Below, in pieces: positions 1 through 8,651 of a stretch of DNA of 64,000 nucleotides (its first letter is position 1; the number at the start of each line of letters is the position of its first letter). Below the pieces are notes generated by a model that ran no database searches, was not told the origin of the DNA, and saw only the letters and a program-made list of their open reading frames with translations. This DNA comes from Corynebacterium bovis DSM 20582 = CIP 54.80 (lineage in GTDB: Bacteria > Actinomycetota > Actinomycetes > Mycobacteriales > Mycobacteriaceae), in contig NZ_CP047187.1 in assembly GCF_030408615.1 (NCBI RefSeq), forward strand, positions 1,798,001 to 1,862,000, read 5' to 3'. The position numbers and the translations under genes are program-made.

Positions 1-8
1 CCGACGAC

Positions 9-1487
9 GTGCCGACGCTGCCCGACGTCGACGCGATGACGGCCGAGGACGCGTGGAACCTCTACGCCGTCCGCGCGGCGGACTTCCACGCCTGGGCCGG
101 CGGCGGGGTGACCGGCGGCGACGTCCCGGAGGAGGTCGCCGAGCGCATCGCGGGGATCACGCTGCGCGGCACCCTCCACGCGTCCCTGCGCGGCTACCAG
201 GCCTTCGGCGCGAAGTTCATCCTCGCGCAGCGCAAGGCCCTCATCGGTGACGAGATGGGCCTCGGCAAGACCCTCCAGGCCCTCGCCGCGATCGTCCACC
301 TCGCCGCGACGCCGGAGGCCACGGGGGACGACGGACGCCTCCACGCGCTCGTCGTCTGCCCTCCCTCCCTGCGCATCAACTGGAGACGCGAGATCGAGCG
401 CTTCACGGACCTCGACTGCCACGTCATCCACGGTGCCGACCGGGACGCCGCGTTCCACGCCTGGCGGCAGGGCGGCGGGGTGGCCGTCGTCGGGTTCCCG
501 GAGATCCGGGACAACCCCCGGTACACGGACCCGGAGGAACCGGCCGACATCCTCGTCGTCGACGAGGCGCACCGGGCGAAGAACAGCCGGTCCCAGCAGT
601 CGCAGGCCGTGCAGGCGATGACGGCGCTGTCGCCGTACGTCGCCTACCTCACGGGCACGCCCCTGGAGAACCGGGTCGACGAGTTCGTCACCCTCCTCAC
701 CGCCCTCGACCCGGGGCTCACGCTCGACACGGTCCGGGCGGAGGGCTTCCGCACCGCCATCGCCGGCGTCTACCTGCGGCGCAACCAGGACGAGGTGCTC
801 GACGAGCTGCCCCCGCTCGTCGACGTCGAGGAATGGGTCGACCCCACCCCGGAGGACCGGGAGCGGTACCGCGACGCCGTCGCCCGGGGCCACTTCGCGG
901 ACATGCGCCAGGCGGCCTCCGCCCCGGGCAGCGCGAAGATGGAGCGGCTGCAGGAGCTTCTCGACGACGGCGCGGACGCGGGGAAGACCATCGTGTTCAG
1001 CTTCTTCCGCAGTGTCGTCGACGCGCTGCCGGGGATGCTGGGTGACCGGGCGTTCGGCCCCGTCGCCGGCGGGGTGTCCCACGCCGACCGGCAGCAGGCG
1101 GTGGACGACTTCACCGCCGCCGACCCGGGGGCGGTGCTCGTCTGCCAGATCACCGCGGCGGCCGAGGGGCTGAACATCCAGGCGGCGAACCGCGTCGTCA
1201 TCGTCGAACCCCAGCTCAACCCGGCGGTGGAGGCGCAGGCCGTGGCCCGCGCGCACCGCATGGGGCAGATCCGGACGGTCGAGGTCCACCGGCTGCTCAC
1301 CCCGGACTCCGTCGACGAGCGGCTCGTGGAGCTCCTCGCCGAGAAGCGGGCGCAGTTCGACCTGTTCGCCCGGGACTCGGCCGCCGCCGACGCGGCACCG
1401 GAGGCCGTCGACGTGTCCGAGGCCCGGCTCATCGAGCAGGTCATCGCGGAGGAACGGCGGCGGCTCGGCGAGCCGCCCCGGCTCTGA
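9..1487 (+). CDS. SNF2-family DEAD/DEAH-box helicase (5' end possibly outside window)
   Basis: ATP-dependent DNA translocase of the SNF2/Swi2 type, expected to act on DNA or DNA-protein complexes in the cytoplasm. Visible motifs: Walker A GDEMGLGKT at residues 80-88, DEAH at 185-188, LTGTPLENR (motif III), and near the C-terminus the motif V/VI region GLNIQAANRVV followed by AQAVARAHRMGQ, with the Q-x-x-x-R-x-x-R-x-G-Q arrangement typical of SNF2 proteins. The frame is open to the window edge and the GTG at 9 has no ribosome-binding site in view, so the protein may begin upstream. The two helicase lobes are complete; no accessory nuclease or HNH domain is visible. The next gene is convergent. 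A role in repair or transcription recycling is possible but not shown. Confidence 0.88.
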   Translation: MPTLPDVDAMTAEDAWNLYAVRAADFHAWAGGGVTGGDVPEEVAERIAGITLRGTLHASLRGYQAFGAKFILAQRKALIGDEMGLGKTLQALAAIVHLAATPEATGDDGRLHALVVCPPSLRINWRREIERFTDLDCHVIHGADRDAAFHAWRQGGGVAVVGFPEIRDNPRYTDPEEPADILVVDEAHRAKNSRSQQSQAVQAMTALSPYVAYLTGTPLENRVDEFVTLLTALDPGLTLDTVRAEGFRTAIAGVYLRRNQDEVLDELPPLVDVEEWVDPTPEDRERYRDAVARGHFADMRQAASAPGSAKMERLQELLDDGADAGKTIVFSFFRSVVDALPGMLGDRAFGPVAGGVSHADRQQAVDDFTAADPGAVLVCQITAAAEGLNIQAANRVVIVEPQLNPAVEAQAVARAHRMGQIRTVEVHRLLTPDSVDERLVELLAEKRAQFDLFARDSAAADAAPEAVDVSEARLIEQVIAEERRRLGEPPRL

Positions 1488-1566
1488 GCCGCGGCGGGGT
1501 GCGCGGGGTGCGCGGGGCGGGAGGGGGTACGACGGGCGCCCGCGCGGCGCGGGCGCGACGGCGGTG

Positions 1567-2268
1567 TCAGAGGCGCGGGTCGTCCGGGGCGTCGTCGAGA
1601 ACCTCGGCGACCGGCGCGCCCCCGTCGGCGAAGCGCACGAACCGGCGGGACCCGTGCCCGTCGACGGCCGCGGCGACCGCGGCGGCGACATTCTCCCGGG
1701 AGGTGTCCGTGCCCGGGGCGAGACGGTCGTCGAAGCTCACGCCCCGGATCTGCCCCTCCCCCGGGTCCGACGTCAGCCGGCCGGGGCCGAGGATCGTCCA
1801 GTCGAGGTCGCTGTCCATGAGGGCCGCGTCCGCCGCGACCTTCGCCTCGGCGTAGGCGTGGAGGTCCGCCGACGCGGGCACGCCGTGCTCCCGGGAGGAG
1901 CCGATCCAGCTGACCATGATGTAGCGGCCGACCCCCGCGGCGGCGGCCGCCTCCATCGTGCGGACCGCGGCGTCCCGGTCGACCTCCGTCGTCCGCTCAG
2001 GGGACGCCGACCCGCCGGCCCCCGCCGACCACACGACGACGTCCTGGCCGGCGAACAGGTCGGTGAGCTCCGCGACGTCGAGCGTCGTGACGTCGGTGAC
2101 GACCGGCTCCGCGCCGGCGGACCGCACGTCGTCGGCCTGGGAGTCCGACCGGATGACGGAGCGCACCGTGTGCCCGGCCTCCGCGAGCATCGGGGTGGCC
2201 CGGAGCGCCACCGCGCCGTGACCGCCGATGACCGTGACCGTGCGGGACTGCCGTTGTGTCTGGACCAT
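1567..2268 (-). CDS. NAD(P)-binding short-chain reductase (atypical SDR)
   Basis: Rossmann-fold protein of the atypical SDR/NmrA-like NAD(P)-binding family. The nucleotide-binding loop is VIGGHGAVA near the N-terminus (the family form is GxxGxxG), and the sequence runs through VVWSAGAGGS and RYIMVSWIGS, where an active-site Tyr/Ser region lies in related YwnB-like proteins. The length of about 233 residues fits the single-domain class. ATG at 2268 is preferred because an AAGGAG lies 11 nt before it; the longer GTG start at 2280 would abut that ribosome-binding site. The gene is divergent from the ThDP enzyme and convergent with the helicase. The substrate cannot be told from sequence. Confidence 0.8.
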   Translation of the reverse strand: MVQTQRQSRTVTVIGGHGAVALRATPMLAEAGHTVRSVIRSDSQADDVRSAGAEPVVTDVTTLDVAELTDLFAGQDVVVWSAGAGGSASPERTTEVDRDAAVRTMEAAAAAGVGRYIMVSWIGSSREHGVPASADLHAYAEAKVAADAALMDSDLDWTILGPGRLTSDPGEGQIRGVSFDDRLAPGTDTSRENVAAAVAAAVDGHGSRRFVRFADGGAPVAEVLDDAPDDPRL

Positions 2269-2404
2269 GGGACCACTCACTCCTTGTCCCGGCGGGTGCC
2301 GGGTGTCGGTTCAGGTTGACGGCCCCCACCGTACGCGGGACGGGTGCGGTGCCGCAGGGACCAGCGGCGACGCCGAAACCCCCGCGGGGCACGAGATCTG
2401 AAGC

Positions 2405-2410
2405 TACCCT
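2405..2410 (+). promoter_or_regulatory. -10 box for leaderless ThDP-enzyme transcript
   Basis: TACCCT followed by exactly 7 nt and then GTG at 2418, with no ribosome-binding site. This matches the leaderless arrangement seen repeatedly in the window. Confidence 0.5.
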
Positions 2411-2417
2411 GTGTCGG

Positions 2418-4262
2418 GTGAAGACCACCACCACACCGGGCCGCCAGGACCCTGGCCACGGACCCGACCACCAGACCACCGACCAGCACGACCGCCACGA
2501 CCGCACCGACGGGGCCCCGGCGCCCGCGACCGTCTCCGACGCCGTCGCCGCCGTCATCCGCGAGCGGGCCGACCACGTCTTCGGCGTCGTCGGCAACGGC
2601 AACATCCACCTCGTCAGCGCCCTGACCTCCGCCGGCTTCCCCTACACCGCCGCCCGCCACGAGGCGGGGGCGGTGACGATGGCGGACGCCTTCACCCGCG
2701 CCGGCGGCGGCGTCGCCGTGGCGACGACGACGTACGGCCCCGGCTTCACCAACGCCCTGACCCCCCTGACGGAGCTCGTCAACGCGCGCATCCCCGTCGT
2801 GTACGTCGTCTCCGACATCCCCTCGGACGGCCCCCGCCCCATCGACGTCGACCAGCGGGCGATCACCGCCGCCCTCGGCGTGACCGTCGTCACCGCCACC
2901 CCGACGAACGCGACGGCCGCGGCCGAGCGGGCCTTCACCGTCGCCGCCCGGTCCCGCGGCCCGGTGGTCCTGTTCATCCACTACGACCACGTCGCCGCCC
3001 CGCTCGCCGCCGACACCGAGCCCGTGACCGACCCGGGCCCGGTCCCGCCGGCGACCGCCCCGTCCGAGGACGCCCAGCCGGCCTCGGCGTTCCGCGGTGA
3101 GGAGACCGACACCGCGGCCGTGGCCCGCCTCCTCACCGGCGCGCGCCGGCCGCTCATCCTCGCCGGTCGCGGCGTCGTCGAGTCCGGGACGGCGGCGGAC
3201 GTGCTCGCCCTCGGCGACGAGCTCGGCGCGCTGTTCGTCACGAGTGCGATGGCCCGCCACGTCGTCGACTCCCGGTGGTCGCTCGGCATCTGCGGCGGGT
3301 TCCTCCACACCGGCTACCGGCGGACCGTCGCCGACGCGGACGTCGTCCTCGTGCTCGGCGCGGGGCTGAACTCCTTCCAGAGCGTCCTCGGCACGATCTT
3401 CGGGCCGACCGCCCGGGTCGTCGTCGACCACGTCCGGCGGCCCACCCCGGTCGCGGTGACGGACCGGCTCACCGGCGACCTGCGGGACCTCGTGCCGGAG
3501 CTCCTCGACGCGTGCCGCGGGGAGGCGGCGTCGGACCGCGGCCGCACGTGGCGAGAGACCCTCGGCGAGCTCCCCGTCGCCGAGTCCGACGAGCTCGACC
3601 CCGGGTGCCTCGAGGAGACCGCCGCCGACGGCCTGCTCGACCCGCGGCACGTCATGCGCCGGCTCGACGCGCTGCTGCCCGCCGAGCGGACCGTGACCAC
3701 CGACGGCGGCCACTTCCTCGGCTGGGTGCCGCCGTACATCGACTGCCCGGACCCCCACGGGACCGTGCTCGTCGGCACCGCCATCATGACGATCGGCCTC
3801 GGGCTCGCCGCCGCGTCCGGGGCGTCCGTCGCCCGGCCGGACCGGTTCACCGTCGGCCTGTGCGGTGACGGCGGGTCCCTCATGGGCTTCGCCGACCTCG
3901 AGACGTTCTTCCGCGTCACCCGCCGCGGGGTGCTCGTCATCGTCGACGACGGCGCCTACGGCGCGGAGGTCCACCAGTACGTCCGGGAGGGTCTCGACGA
4001 GGCCCCGATGCTGCTCGGCGGGGTGGACTTCTCCCGCATCGGCGCGCCGTTCGGCGTGCCGGGCCTCACCGTCGACCGGCCGGGGCAGCTCGCCGACGAC
4101 GGGGAGGTCGCGCAGTTCCTCGCCGAGCACGGCGACGGCGTGAGCGTGCTCCACATCCGGATCTCCCGGCAGGTCGTCGCGGCGTTCCTCCGGGAGGACT
4201 TCGGCGGGGACGCGGAGGACGACGGCACCGCCGCGACCGACCCGGAGCCTCAGGCGCGGTAG
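2418..4262 (+). CDS. Thiamine-diphosphate-dependent enzyme (acetolactate synthase/2-oxoacid decarboxylase superfamily)
   Basis: ThDP enzyme of the acetolactate synthase/benzoylformate decarboxylase fold, about 614 residues in the usual three domains. The N-terminal pyrimidine-binding domain holds the conserved Glu in RHEAGA (about residue 82, numbered from the GTG); a central domain follows; the C-terminal pyrophosphate domain has CGDGGSLMGFADLET at about 480-495, ending near VIVDDGAYG, the equivalent of the GDG-x(25-30)-N metal-binding motif. The last position is DD rather than NN. The start was placed at GTG 2418, 7 nt after a TACCCT box; the longer open frame from 2256 would run back over the divergent gene. 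The 3' end overlaps the convergent phosphodiesterase by 13 bp. No small subunit lies nearby, so biosynthetic AHAS is unlikely; a 2-oxoacid decarboxylase or synthase is a better guess. Confidence 0.82.
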   Translation: MKTTTTPGRQDPGHGPDHQTTDQHDRHDRTDGAPAPATVSDAVAAVIRERADHVFGVVGNGNIHLVSALTSAGFPYTAARHEAGAVTMADAFTRAGGGVAVATTTYGPGFTNALTPLTELVNARIPVVYVVSDIPSDGPRPIDVDQRAITAALGVTVVTATPTNATAAAERAFTVAARSRGPVVLFIHYDHVAAPLAADTEPVTDPGPVPPATAPSEDAQPASAFRGEETDTAAVARLLTGARRPLILAGRGVVESGTAADVLALGDELGALFVTSAMARHVVDSRWSLGICGGFLHTGYRRTVADADVVLVLGAGLNSFQSVLGTIFGPTARVVVDHVRRPTPVAVTDRLTGDLRDLVPELLDACRGEAASDRGRTWRETLGELPVAESDELDPGCLEETAADGLLDPRHVMRRLDALLPAERTVTTDGGHFLGWVPPYIDCPDPHGTVLVGTAIMTIGLGLAAASGASVARPDRFTVGLCGDGGSLMGFADLETFFRVTRRGVLVIVDDGAYGAEVHQYVREGLDEAPMLLGGVDFSRIGAPFGVPGLTVDRPGQLADDGEVAQFLAEHGDGVSVLHIRISRQVVAAFLREDFGGDAEDDGTAATDPEPQAR

Positions 4263-5527
4263 GCGATGCCGCGGGCGTCCAGGATCCCCCGCAGCCGGGT
4301 CGGGTAGTCGGTGATGATGCCGTCGACCCCGCCGTCGAGCTGCGCCTCCATGTCCTCGACGGTGTTCACCGTCCACGGCACGACGCGCACCCCCGCGGCG
4401 TGGGCCCGGTCGGTGAACTGCCGCAGCCCGTCCGGGCCCGCCGGGATCCACGGCGTCGGTGCCGCCGCCCCCGGGCTCAGCACGTTCGCGCCGACGGCCT
4501 GCGCCCCCGCGATGACGTCCCCGCCGACGGCCTCCGGGTCGACCCCGCCGAGCCACGGGGACCCGGGCACCCACGTCGTCGCGTCCCACAGGGCGACGAG
4601 CGGCACCCCGGGCGCCGCGGCGCGGACGAGCGGCAGGGTGCGCCAGTCGAAGGACTGGACCATGATGCGGTCGGTCACCCCCGCCGCGCGGGCCACGCCG
4701 AGGATCGCGTCGACGAACTCCTCCGGCGGGGCGGAGCGGGAGGGCTCGTCGGCCTCGATCTTCGTCTCGATGTTGAGGTGCACGCGCGGGTCGGTGGCCG
4801 CGATCGCGGCGACGTCGGCGAGCTGGAGGACCCGGTTGTCGACGGCCGGGGTCTGCGCGGGGAACCCGTCGAGGGGGAGGTCGCACCGCACGGTCCGGAT
4901 CTGGTCCCACGTGAGGTCGTGGATGTCCCGGCCGACGTAGGGGAACTGCGGGTCCCCGGGGGTCGCCGGGGCGGTGTCGCGGCACTTCTCCGCGGTGAGG
5001 GCGGGGTCGTGCCACACGACGGGCACGCCGTCGGCGCTCATGACGACGTCGAGTTCGAGCGTCGTCACGCCCCCGGCGACGGCGGTGGTGAACGCCTCCC
5101 GGGACTCCTCCGTGTGCTCGCCCCGGCCGCCGCGGTGCGCCTGGAGGTCGAAGGTCGTCGGCAGGGCCGCCACCGGGTCGGCGGCGGGTGCGGCGGCCGC
5201 CACCGGGTCGGCGGGGTCGGCGGGGCCCGTCGGTGCGGACCCGGCGACGACCGTCCCGCCGGAGCCGACGGCGACGGAGGACCCGGCAGGCAGGGCGGAG
5301 GCGACCGGCCCGGCCACCGCCGCCGAGGCACTGACCAGCGCGGACGCGGCGAGGATCGCGGCGACGCGGTGCCGGGCGCAGCGCCCGTCACCGTGCGTGC
5401 CCGCCGACCACCGCCGCCCCGTCGGCCGGTCCGTCACCCGGTCCGGTCGCGCCCCGGGCCCCGCCCCCGGATCACCGGCCGCGCGGGAGGTCGACGGGAC
5501 GGTGGACGGGGACGACGGCTGGGGCAT
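4250..5527 (-). CDS. Secreted glycerophosphodiester phosphodiesterase
   Basis: GDPD-family TIM-barrel enzyme that hydrolyses glycerophosphodiesters to glycerol-3-phosphate and an alcohol, probably outside the membrane. The catalytic set is visible: AHRGGRG (His131), LELDVV (Glu158, Asp160) and WHDPAL (His173), with IITDYP near the C-terminus. A hydrophobic run at residues 55-80, after an Arg-rich stretch, is a signal peptide or anchor, although it lies unusually far from the ATG. A GTG at codon 31 would give a normal-length signal peptide, but the ATG at 5527 has GAGGAG 4 nt upstream, so it was kept. An Ala/Pro/Asp-rich linker joins the signal to the catalytic domain. Confidence 0.88.
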   Translation of the reverse strand: MPQPSSPSTVPSTSRAAGDPGAGPGARPDRVTDRPTGRRWSAGTHGDGRCARHRVAAILAASALVSASAAVAGPVASALPAGSSVAVGSGGTVVAGSAPTGPADPADPVAAAAPAADPVAALPTTFDLQAHRGGRGEHTEESREAFTTAVAGGVTTLELDVVMSADGVPVVWHDPALTAEKCRDTAPATPGDPQFPYVGRDIHDLTWDQIRTVRCDLPLDGFPAQTPAVDNRVLQLADVAAIAATDPRVHLNIETKIEADEPSRSAPPEEFVDAILGVARAAGVTDRIMVQSFDWRTLPLVRAAAPGVPLVALWDATTWVPGSPWLGGVDPEAVGGDVIAGAQAVGANVLSPGAAAPTPWIPAGPDGLRQFTDRAHAAGVRVVPWTVNTVEDMEAQLDGGVDGIITDYPTRLRGILDARGIAYRA

Positions 5528-5634
5528 GACGCTCCTCGGGGAGGGGGTGGGACGGTGACGTCCCCGACGCTAGGACCCCCCTCCCCCGGGGACCACACCG
5601 CACGGCGATGTTCACCGAGTGTTCACCACCGGCG

Positions 5635-5666
5635 CGACGTGCCCCCAAGACACCGGGGGCACGTCG
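5635..5666. terminator. 12-bp perfect hairpin between aldehyde dehydrogenase and phosphodiesterase genes
   Basis: CGACGTGCCCCC and its exact complement flank an 8-nt loop. It lies about 80 nt past the aldehyde dehydrogenase stop and upstream of the phosphodiesterase. There is no U-run, so it may be a GC-rich actinobacterial terminator or an operator. Confidence 0.4.
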
Positions 5667-5747
5667 TCCCACCCCCGGACATTCAGGACGCGGGACCGCG
5701 GGGCGCGGGGCACGGCCGCGGCACGCCCCCCGCCCCGGGCCGGACAC

Positions 5748-7145
5748 TCAGGACGCGGAGGTGTCCTGCGGGGAGACGCGGATGAGCTTGTCGTTGACGA
5801 ACTCACCGACGCCCCACTGCGCGAGCTCCCGGCCGTAGCCGGACCGGCCGACGCCGCCGAAGGGCAGCCCCGGCAGGGTCGTGCCGTGCTCGTTGACGTA
5901 CGTCATGCCGTCCTTGAGGCGACGGGCGACCGCGTGGGCGGCCTCGATGTCGCTGCCCCACACGGAGCTGGACAGCCCGTACTCGGACTTGTCGTTGGCG
6001 AGCTCCACGGCCTCGTCGACGTCCTTGACGCGGTAGATGATCGCCACCGGGCCGAAGATCTCGTTGCACCCGACGTCGGCGGACGGGTCGACGTCGCTGA
6101 TGAGCGTCGGCTCCATGTACGCGCCGTCGCGGTCGACGGCCTTGCCGCCGACGCGGATCGTCGCCGACCCGTCCCGCTCGGCCTTCTCGAGGCGTTCGAC
6201 GATCTCGTCGCGGGCGCTGATCGAGCTCAGCGGCCCGATGTCGGCGTCCGGGTCGTCGTACGCGCCGACGGTGAGCCGGGAGATCGCCGTCTCCAGGTAC
6301 TCCACGGCCCGGTCGTAGAAGGAGTCCATGACGATGAGCCGCTTCGGCGCGGCGCAGACCTGGCCGGTGCAGAGCATGCGGATCGTGACGTACTGGTCGA
6401 GGACCCACTCGAGGTTGTCGTCGTCGAGGACGATGAACGGGTCGTTGCCGCCGAGCTCGAGGAGGGACTTCTTGTAGTTCGCCCCGGCGGTCTTCGCCAC
6501 GGCCGCGCCCGCCGACTCGGAGCCGGTGAGGGACACCCCGGCGATCCGCTTGTCGGCGACGAAGGCGTCCATCTGCGAACCGGAGGCGTAGATGTTGATG
6601 AACACGTCGTCGGGCAGCCCGGCCTCGACGAGGAGGTCCTGGCACGCCTGCGAGGACAGGGGGCACAGCGACGCGTGCTTGAGCACGAGGGAGTTGCCGA
6701 GCAGGAGGTTCGGGGCCGCCCACCGGGCGACCTGGTAGTAGGGGAAGTTCCACGGCATGATGCCGAGGAGGGGGCCGATCGGCTTCTTGACCACGTACGA
6801 GCGCAGCGCGCCCTGGGCGGGGAGCTCCTTCTCCGCGAGGAGTTCGTGGGCATGCTCGCCGTACCAGCGGTAGATGTCCGCCACGAGGGCGACCTCACCC
6901 TTGGCCCATTCGGTGAGCTTGCCCATCTCGCGGCCGATGTACTCCGCGAGTTCGTCCGATTTCTCGTCGTAGAGGTCGCCGACGCGGCGGAGGACCGCGG
7001 CGCGGTCGTCGATGCTCATCCCGCTCCACGTGCGGAAGGCGGCGGTGGACCGGTCGAGGATCGCGTCCCGGTCGCTGTCGTCGATGCGGTCGAAGGTCTG
7101 TTCGGTCTGTCCGGTGCTGGGGTTCTGGAGTGCGAAGGTTGCCAT
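5748..7145 (-). CDS. NAD(P)-dependent aldehyde dehydrogenase (succinate-semialdehyde dehydrogenase type)
   Basis: Aldehyde dehydrogenase superfamily member, 465 residues, closest in look to GabD/Sad succinate-semialdehyde dehydrogenases. It oxidises an aldehyde to the acid with NAD(P)+. Visible: PWNFPYYQ and a cofactor Lys at about 156, SLTGSESAGAAVA, the general base Glu230 in LELGGNDPF, and the nucleophile Cys264 in CTGQVCAAPKR. The residue that is usually Asn before TGQ is Cys here. The start follows TAGACT at 7152-7157 by 6 nt with no ribosome-binding site, so a leaderless mRNA is likely. The gene is divergent from a GNAT gene. No GABA transaminase lies nearby, so the physiological aldehyde is open. 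Confidence 0.9.
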   Translation of the reverse strand: MATFALQNPSTGQTEQTFDRIDDSDRDAILDRSTAAFRTWSGMSIDDRAAVLRRVGDLYDEKSDELAEYIGREMGKLTEWAKGEVALVADIYRWYGEHAHELLAEKELPAQGALRSYVVKKPIGPLLGIMPWNFPYYQVARWAAPNLLLGNSLVLKHASLCPLSSQACQDLLVEAGLPDDVFINIYASGSQMDAFVADKRIAGVSLTGSESAGAAVAKTAGANYKKSLLELGGNDPFIVLDDDNLEWVLDQYVTIRMLCTGQVCAAPKRLIVMDSFYDRAVEYLETAISRLTVGAYDDPDADIGPLSSISARDEIVERLEKAERDGSATIRVGGKAVDRDGAYMEPTLISDVDPSADVGCNEIFGPVAIIYRVKDVDEAVELANDKSEYGLSSSVWGSDIEAAHAVARRLKDGMTYVNEHGTTLPGLPFGGVGRSGYGRELAQWGVGEFVNDKLIRVSPQDTSAS

Positions 7146-7151
7146 GTGCCC

Positions 7152-7157
7152 AGTCTA
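7152..7157 (-). promoter_or_regulatory. -10 box of the aldehyde dehydrogenase gene
   Basis: TAGACT on the minus strand, 6 nt before the ATG at 7145; leaderless arrangement. Confidence 0.5.
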
Positions 7158-7224
7158 CGCCGACCCGGGGGGCTCCGTCAATGCTGCCGACCCCGGCCTG
7201 CGGTTCGACGCGTCCCGCACCACA

Positions 7225-7281
7225 GTGACGCGTCACCTACCGTCCTGTCTTACACTGGTTCCGCACCGGTCTGTGCCGGTG
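7225..7281 (+). promoter_or_regulatory. Promoter/operator region of the GNAT gene
   Basis: A perfect 12-bp palindrome GTGACGCGTCAC (7225-7236) sits where a -35 would lie relative to TACACT at 7251-7256. Just after the expected start point, CACCGG (7264-7269) and CCGGTG (7276-7281) form a second inverted repeat with a 6-nt spacer. Two dyads flanking one -10 suggest regulation by one or two dimeric proteins. Confidence 0.4.
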
Positions 7282-7343
7282 TGACACTTCTGGTGAACGA
7301 CAGCGAGTGACGGCGACGGACGGCCGTCCGGAGGGACGCACGG

Positions 7344-7904
7344 GTGACGATTGAACTGAGGATGTCAGGGCCGGAGGACCGCCGGCAGATCATCGACATG
7401 ATGGACGAGGCGCGGGGCGAGAACCTCACCGAGGCGCAGCGGGCCGAGCGCGGCTGGGTCCAGGGGCGGATGAACGACGAGCTCCTCGCCGAGTTCGAGG
7501 CCGGGACCGGGGTCATCGTCGCCGAGGACACGACGAACGGCCGGGTCGCGGCGTTCTGCGTGACCTCGCGGCCGCAGGTCGGCGACCCGGGTGCCCGCGG
7601 GGCGCTCGTCGGGTACATGGAGTCCGCGCACCCGGACGCGCGGTGGGCGATGTACGGCCCGGTCGTCATCGACCCGGACTACCAGGGCCACGGCCTCATG
7701 CGGCGGCTGCTCACGCGGATGGCCGACGTGCTGACCGGCTACGACCTCGGGGCGGCGTTCGTCGACACCGGGAACTCCCGGTCGATGCAGGTCCACCGGC
7801 ACTACCCCTTCACCGAGGACGGGACCTACGAGTTCGAGGGCCGGGAGATCATGGTCTTCACCTTCTCCCCGGCGGCGTTCGCCCGGGACATCCGCGCGAG
7901 CTGA
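7344..7904 (+). CDS. GNAT-family N-acetyltransferase
   Basis: Single-domain GCN5-related acetyltransferase of 186 residues that would move an acetyl group from acetyl-CoA to an amine. The acetyl-CoA pyrophosphate loop is PDYQGHGLMRRLL (the Q/R-x-x-G-x-G/A pattern), preceded by a beta strand MYGPVVID. The start is GTG at 7344 with GGAGGG 8 nt upstream. It stands alone between a divergent aldehyde dehydrogenase and a small membrane protein; the palindromes upstream suggest it is regulated. The substrate is unknown. Confidence 0.82.
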   Translation: MTIELRMSGPEDRRQIIDMMDEARGENLTEAQRAERGWVQGRMNDELLAEFEAGTGVIVAEDTTNGRVAAFCVTSRPQVGDPGARGALVGYMESAHPDARWAMYGPVVIDPDYQGHGLMRRLLTRMADVLTGYDLGAAFVDTGNSRSMQVHRHYPFTEDGTYEFEGREIMVFTFSPAAFARDIRAS

Positions 7905-8089
7905 CCGCCTCCCGCGGCGCGGCCACCGGCCCGCGGCGCGCCCGGCGCTCCACCTCGCCGCCGCCGCACCCGGCCCGCCGTGTGCGGCGGACAGACACAC
8001 CTGTGCACCATGTCCGTGGCACAGTCGGCGGGACGCCCCGGGGCGGCGTCCGGCACGGACGGCGGGTGAAGACGCGGCGCCGGTGTCCG

Positions 8090-8095
8090 TAGGCT
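8090..8095 (+). promoter_or_regulatory. -10 box of the small membrane protein gene
   Basis: TAGGCT followed by 7 nt and ATG at 8103; leaderless arrangement. Confidence 0.5.
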
Positions 8096-8102
8096 GGGGT
8101 GG

Positions 8103-8537
8103 ATGAACACCACCGACCGCCCCTCCGATCACGACACGGGCCGCCCCGTCGGCCACGCCGCCGACCGCCCCACCGACCGCCGCCCGGGGCGTCCCGCCGG
8201 GCCCCCGACGACCTGGGTGCTGATGTGCGTCCTCGTCGTCGTCAACGCCCTGACGAGCACCGGGTTCTCGGTCGCGACCGTGATCACCGACCCCTCCCCC
8301 GCCGCCTGGTACGCGCTCATCCGGTGCCTGGCCCTCCTCGGCCTCGCCGGGGTGCTCGTCGCCCTGCGCTCGCGGCTCGTGCCGGTGCTCGGCTGGGTCC
8401 TCGTCGCGGTCCAGCTGCTCGACGGCGTCGTCGGGTTCGCCGACGGTGACCCGGTGAAGGGCGTCGGCCCCTGGATCCTCGGCGTCGTCACCGCGGTCAC
8501 CGTCGTGCTGCACGGGCGGTCCCTGTCCCGCCGCTGA
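8103..8537 (+). CDS. Small four-helix membrane protein, unknown function
   Basis: 144 residues. The first 35 are hydrophilic and rich in Pro/Asp/Arg (repeated RPTD/RPxG words). Then come four hydrophobic segments at about 37-58, 66-87, 90-108 and 121-138, and a short Arg-rich tail. This resembles small DUF-type actinobacterial membrane proteins, but no family was recognised. The ATG lies 7 nt after TAGGCT with no ribosome-binding site. The following 2-hydroxyacid dehydrogenase gene is convergent. The stop region CGCTGACAGTGCCGACGCTG is partly repeated just downstream. Confidence 0.68.
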   Translation: MNTTDRPSDHDTGRPVGHAADRPTDRRPGRPAGPPTTWVLMCVLVVVNALTSTGFSVATVITDPSPAAWYALIRCLALLGLAGVLVALRSRLVPVLGWVLVAVQLLDGVVGFADGDPVKGVGPWILGVVTAVTVVLHGRSLSRR

Positions 8538-8651
8538 CAGTGCCGACGCTGACGGTCCCTACGCCGACAGTGCCGACGCTGCCCGGCCCGGTGCCGACCG
8601 CCGCGCCCCCGGCCCCGGGCGCCGGGTGTGCCGCCCCCGGCCCGCGCCCGC

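Noticed and set aside
2256..2417. Upstream extension of the ThDP enzyme
   Set aside because: It would overlap the start of the divergent reductase gene, has no homologous look, and a -10 box lies immediately before GTG 2418.
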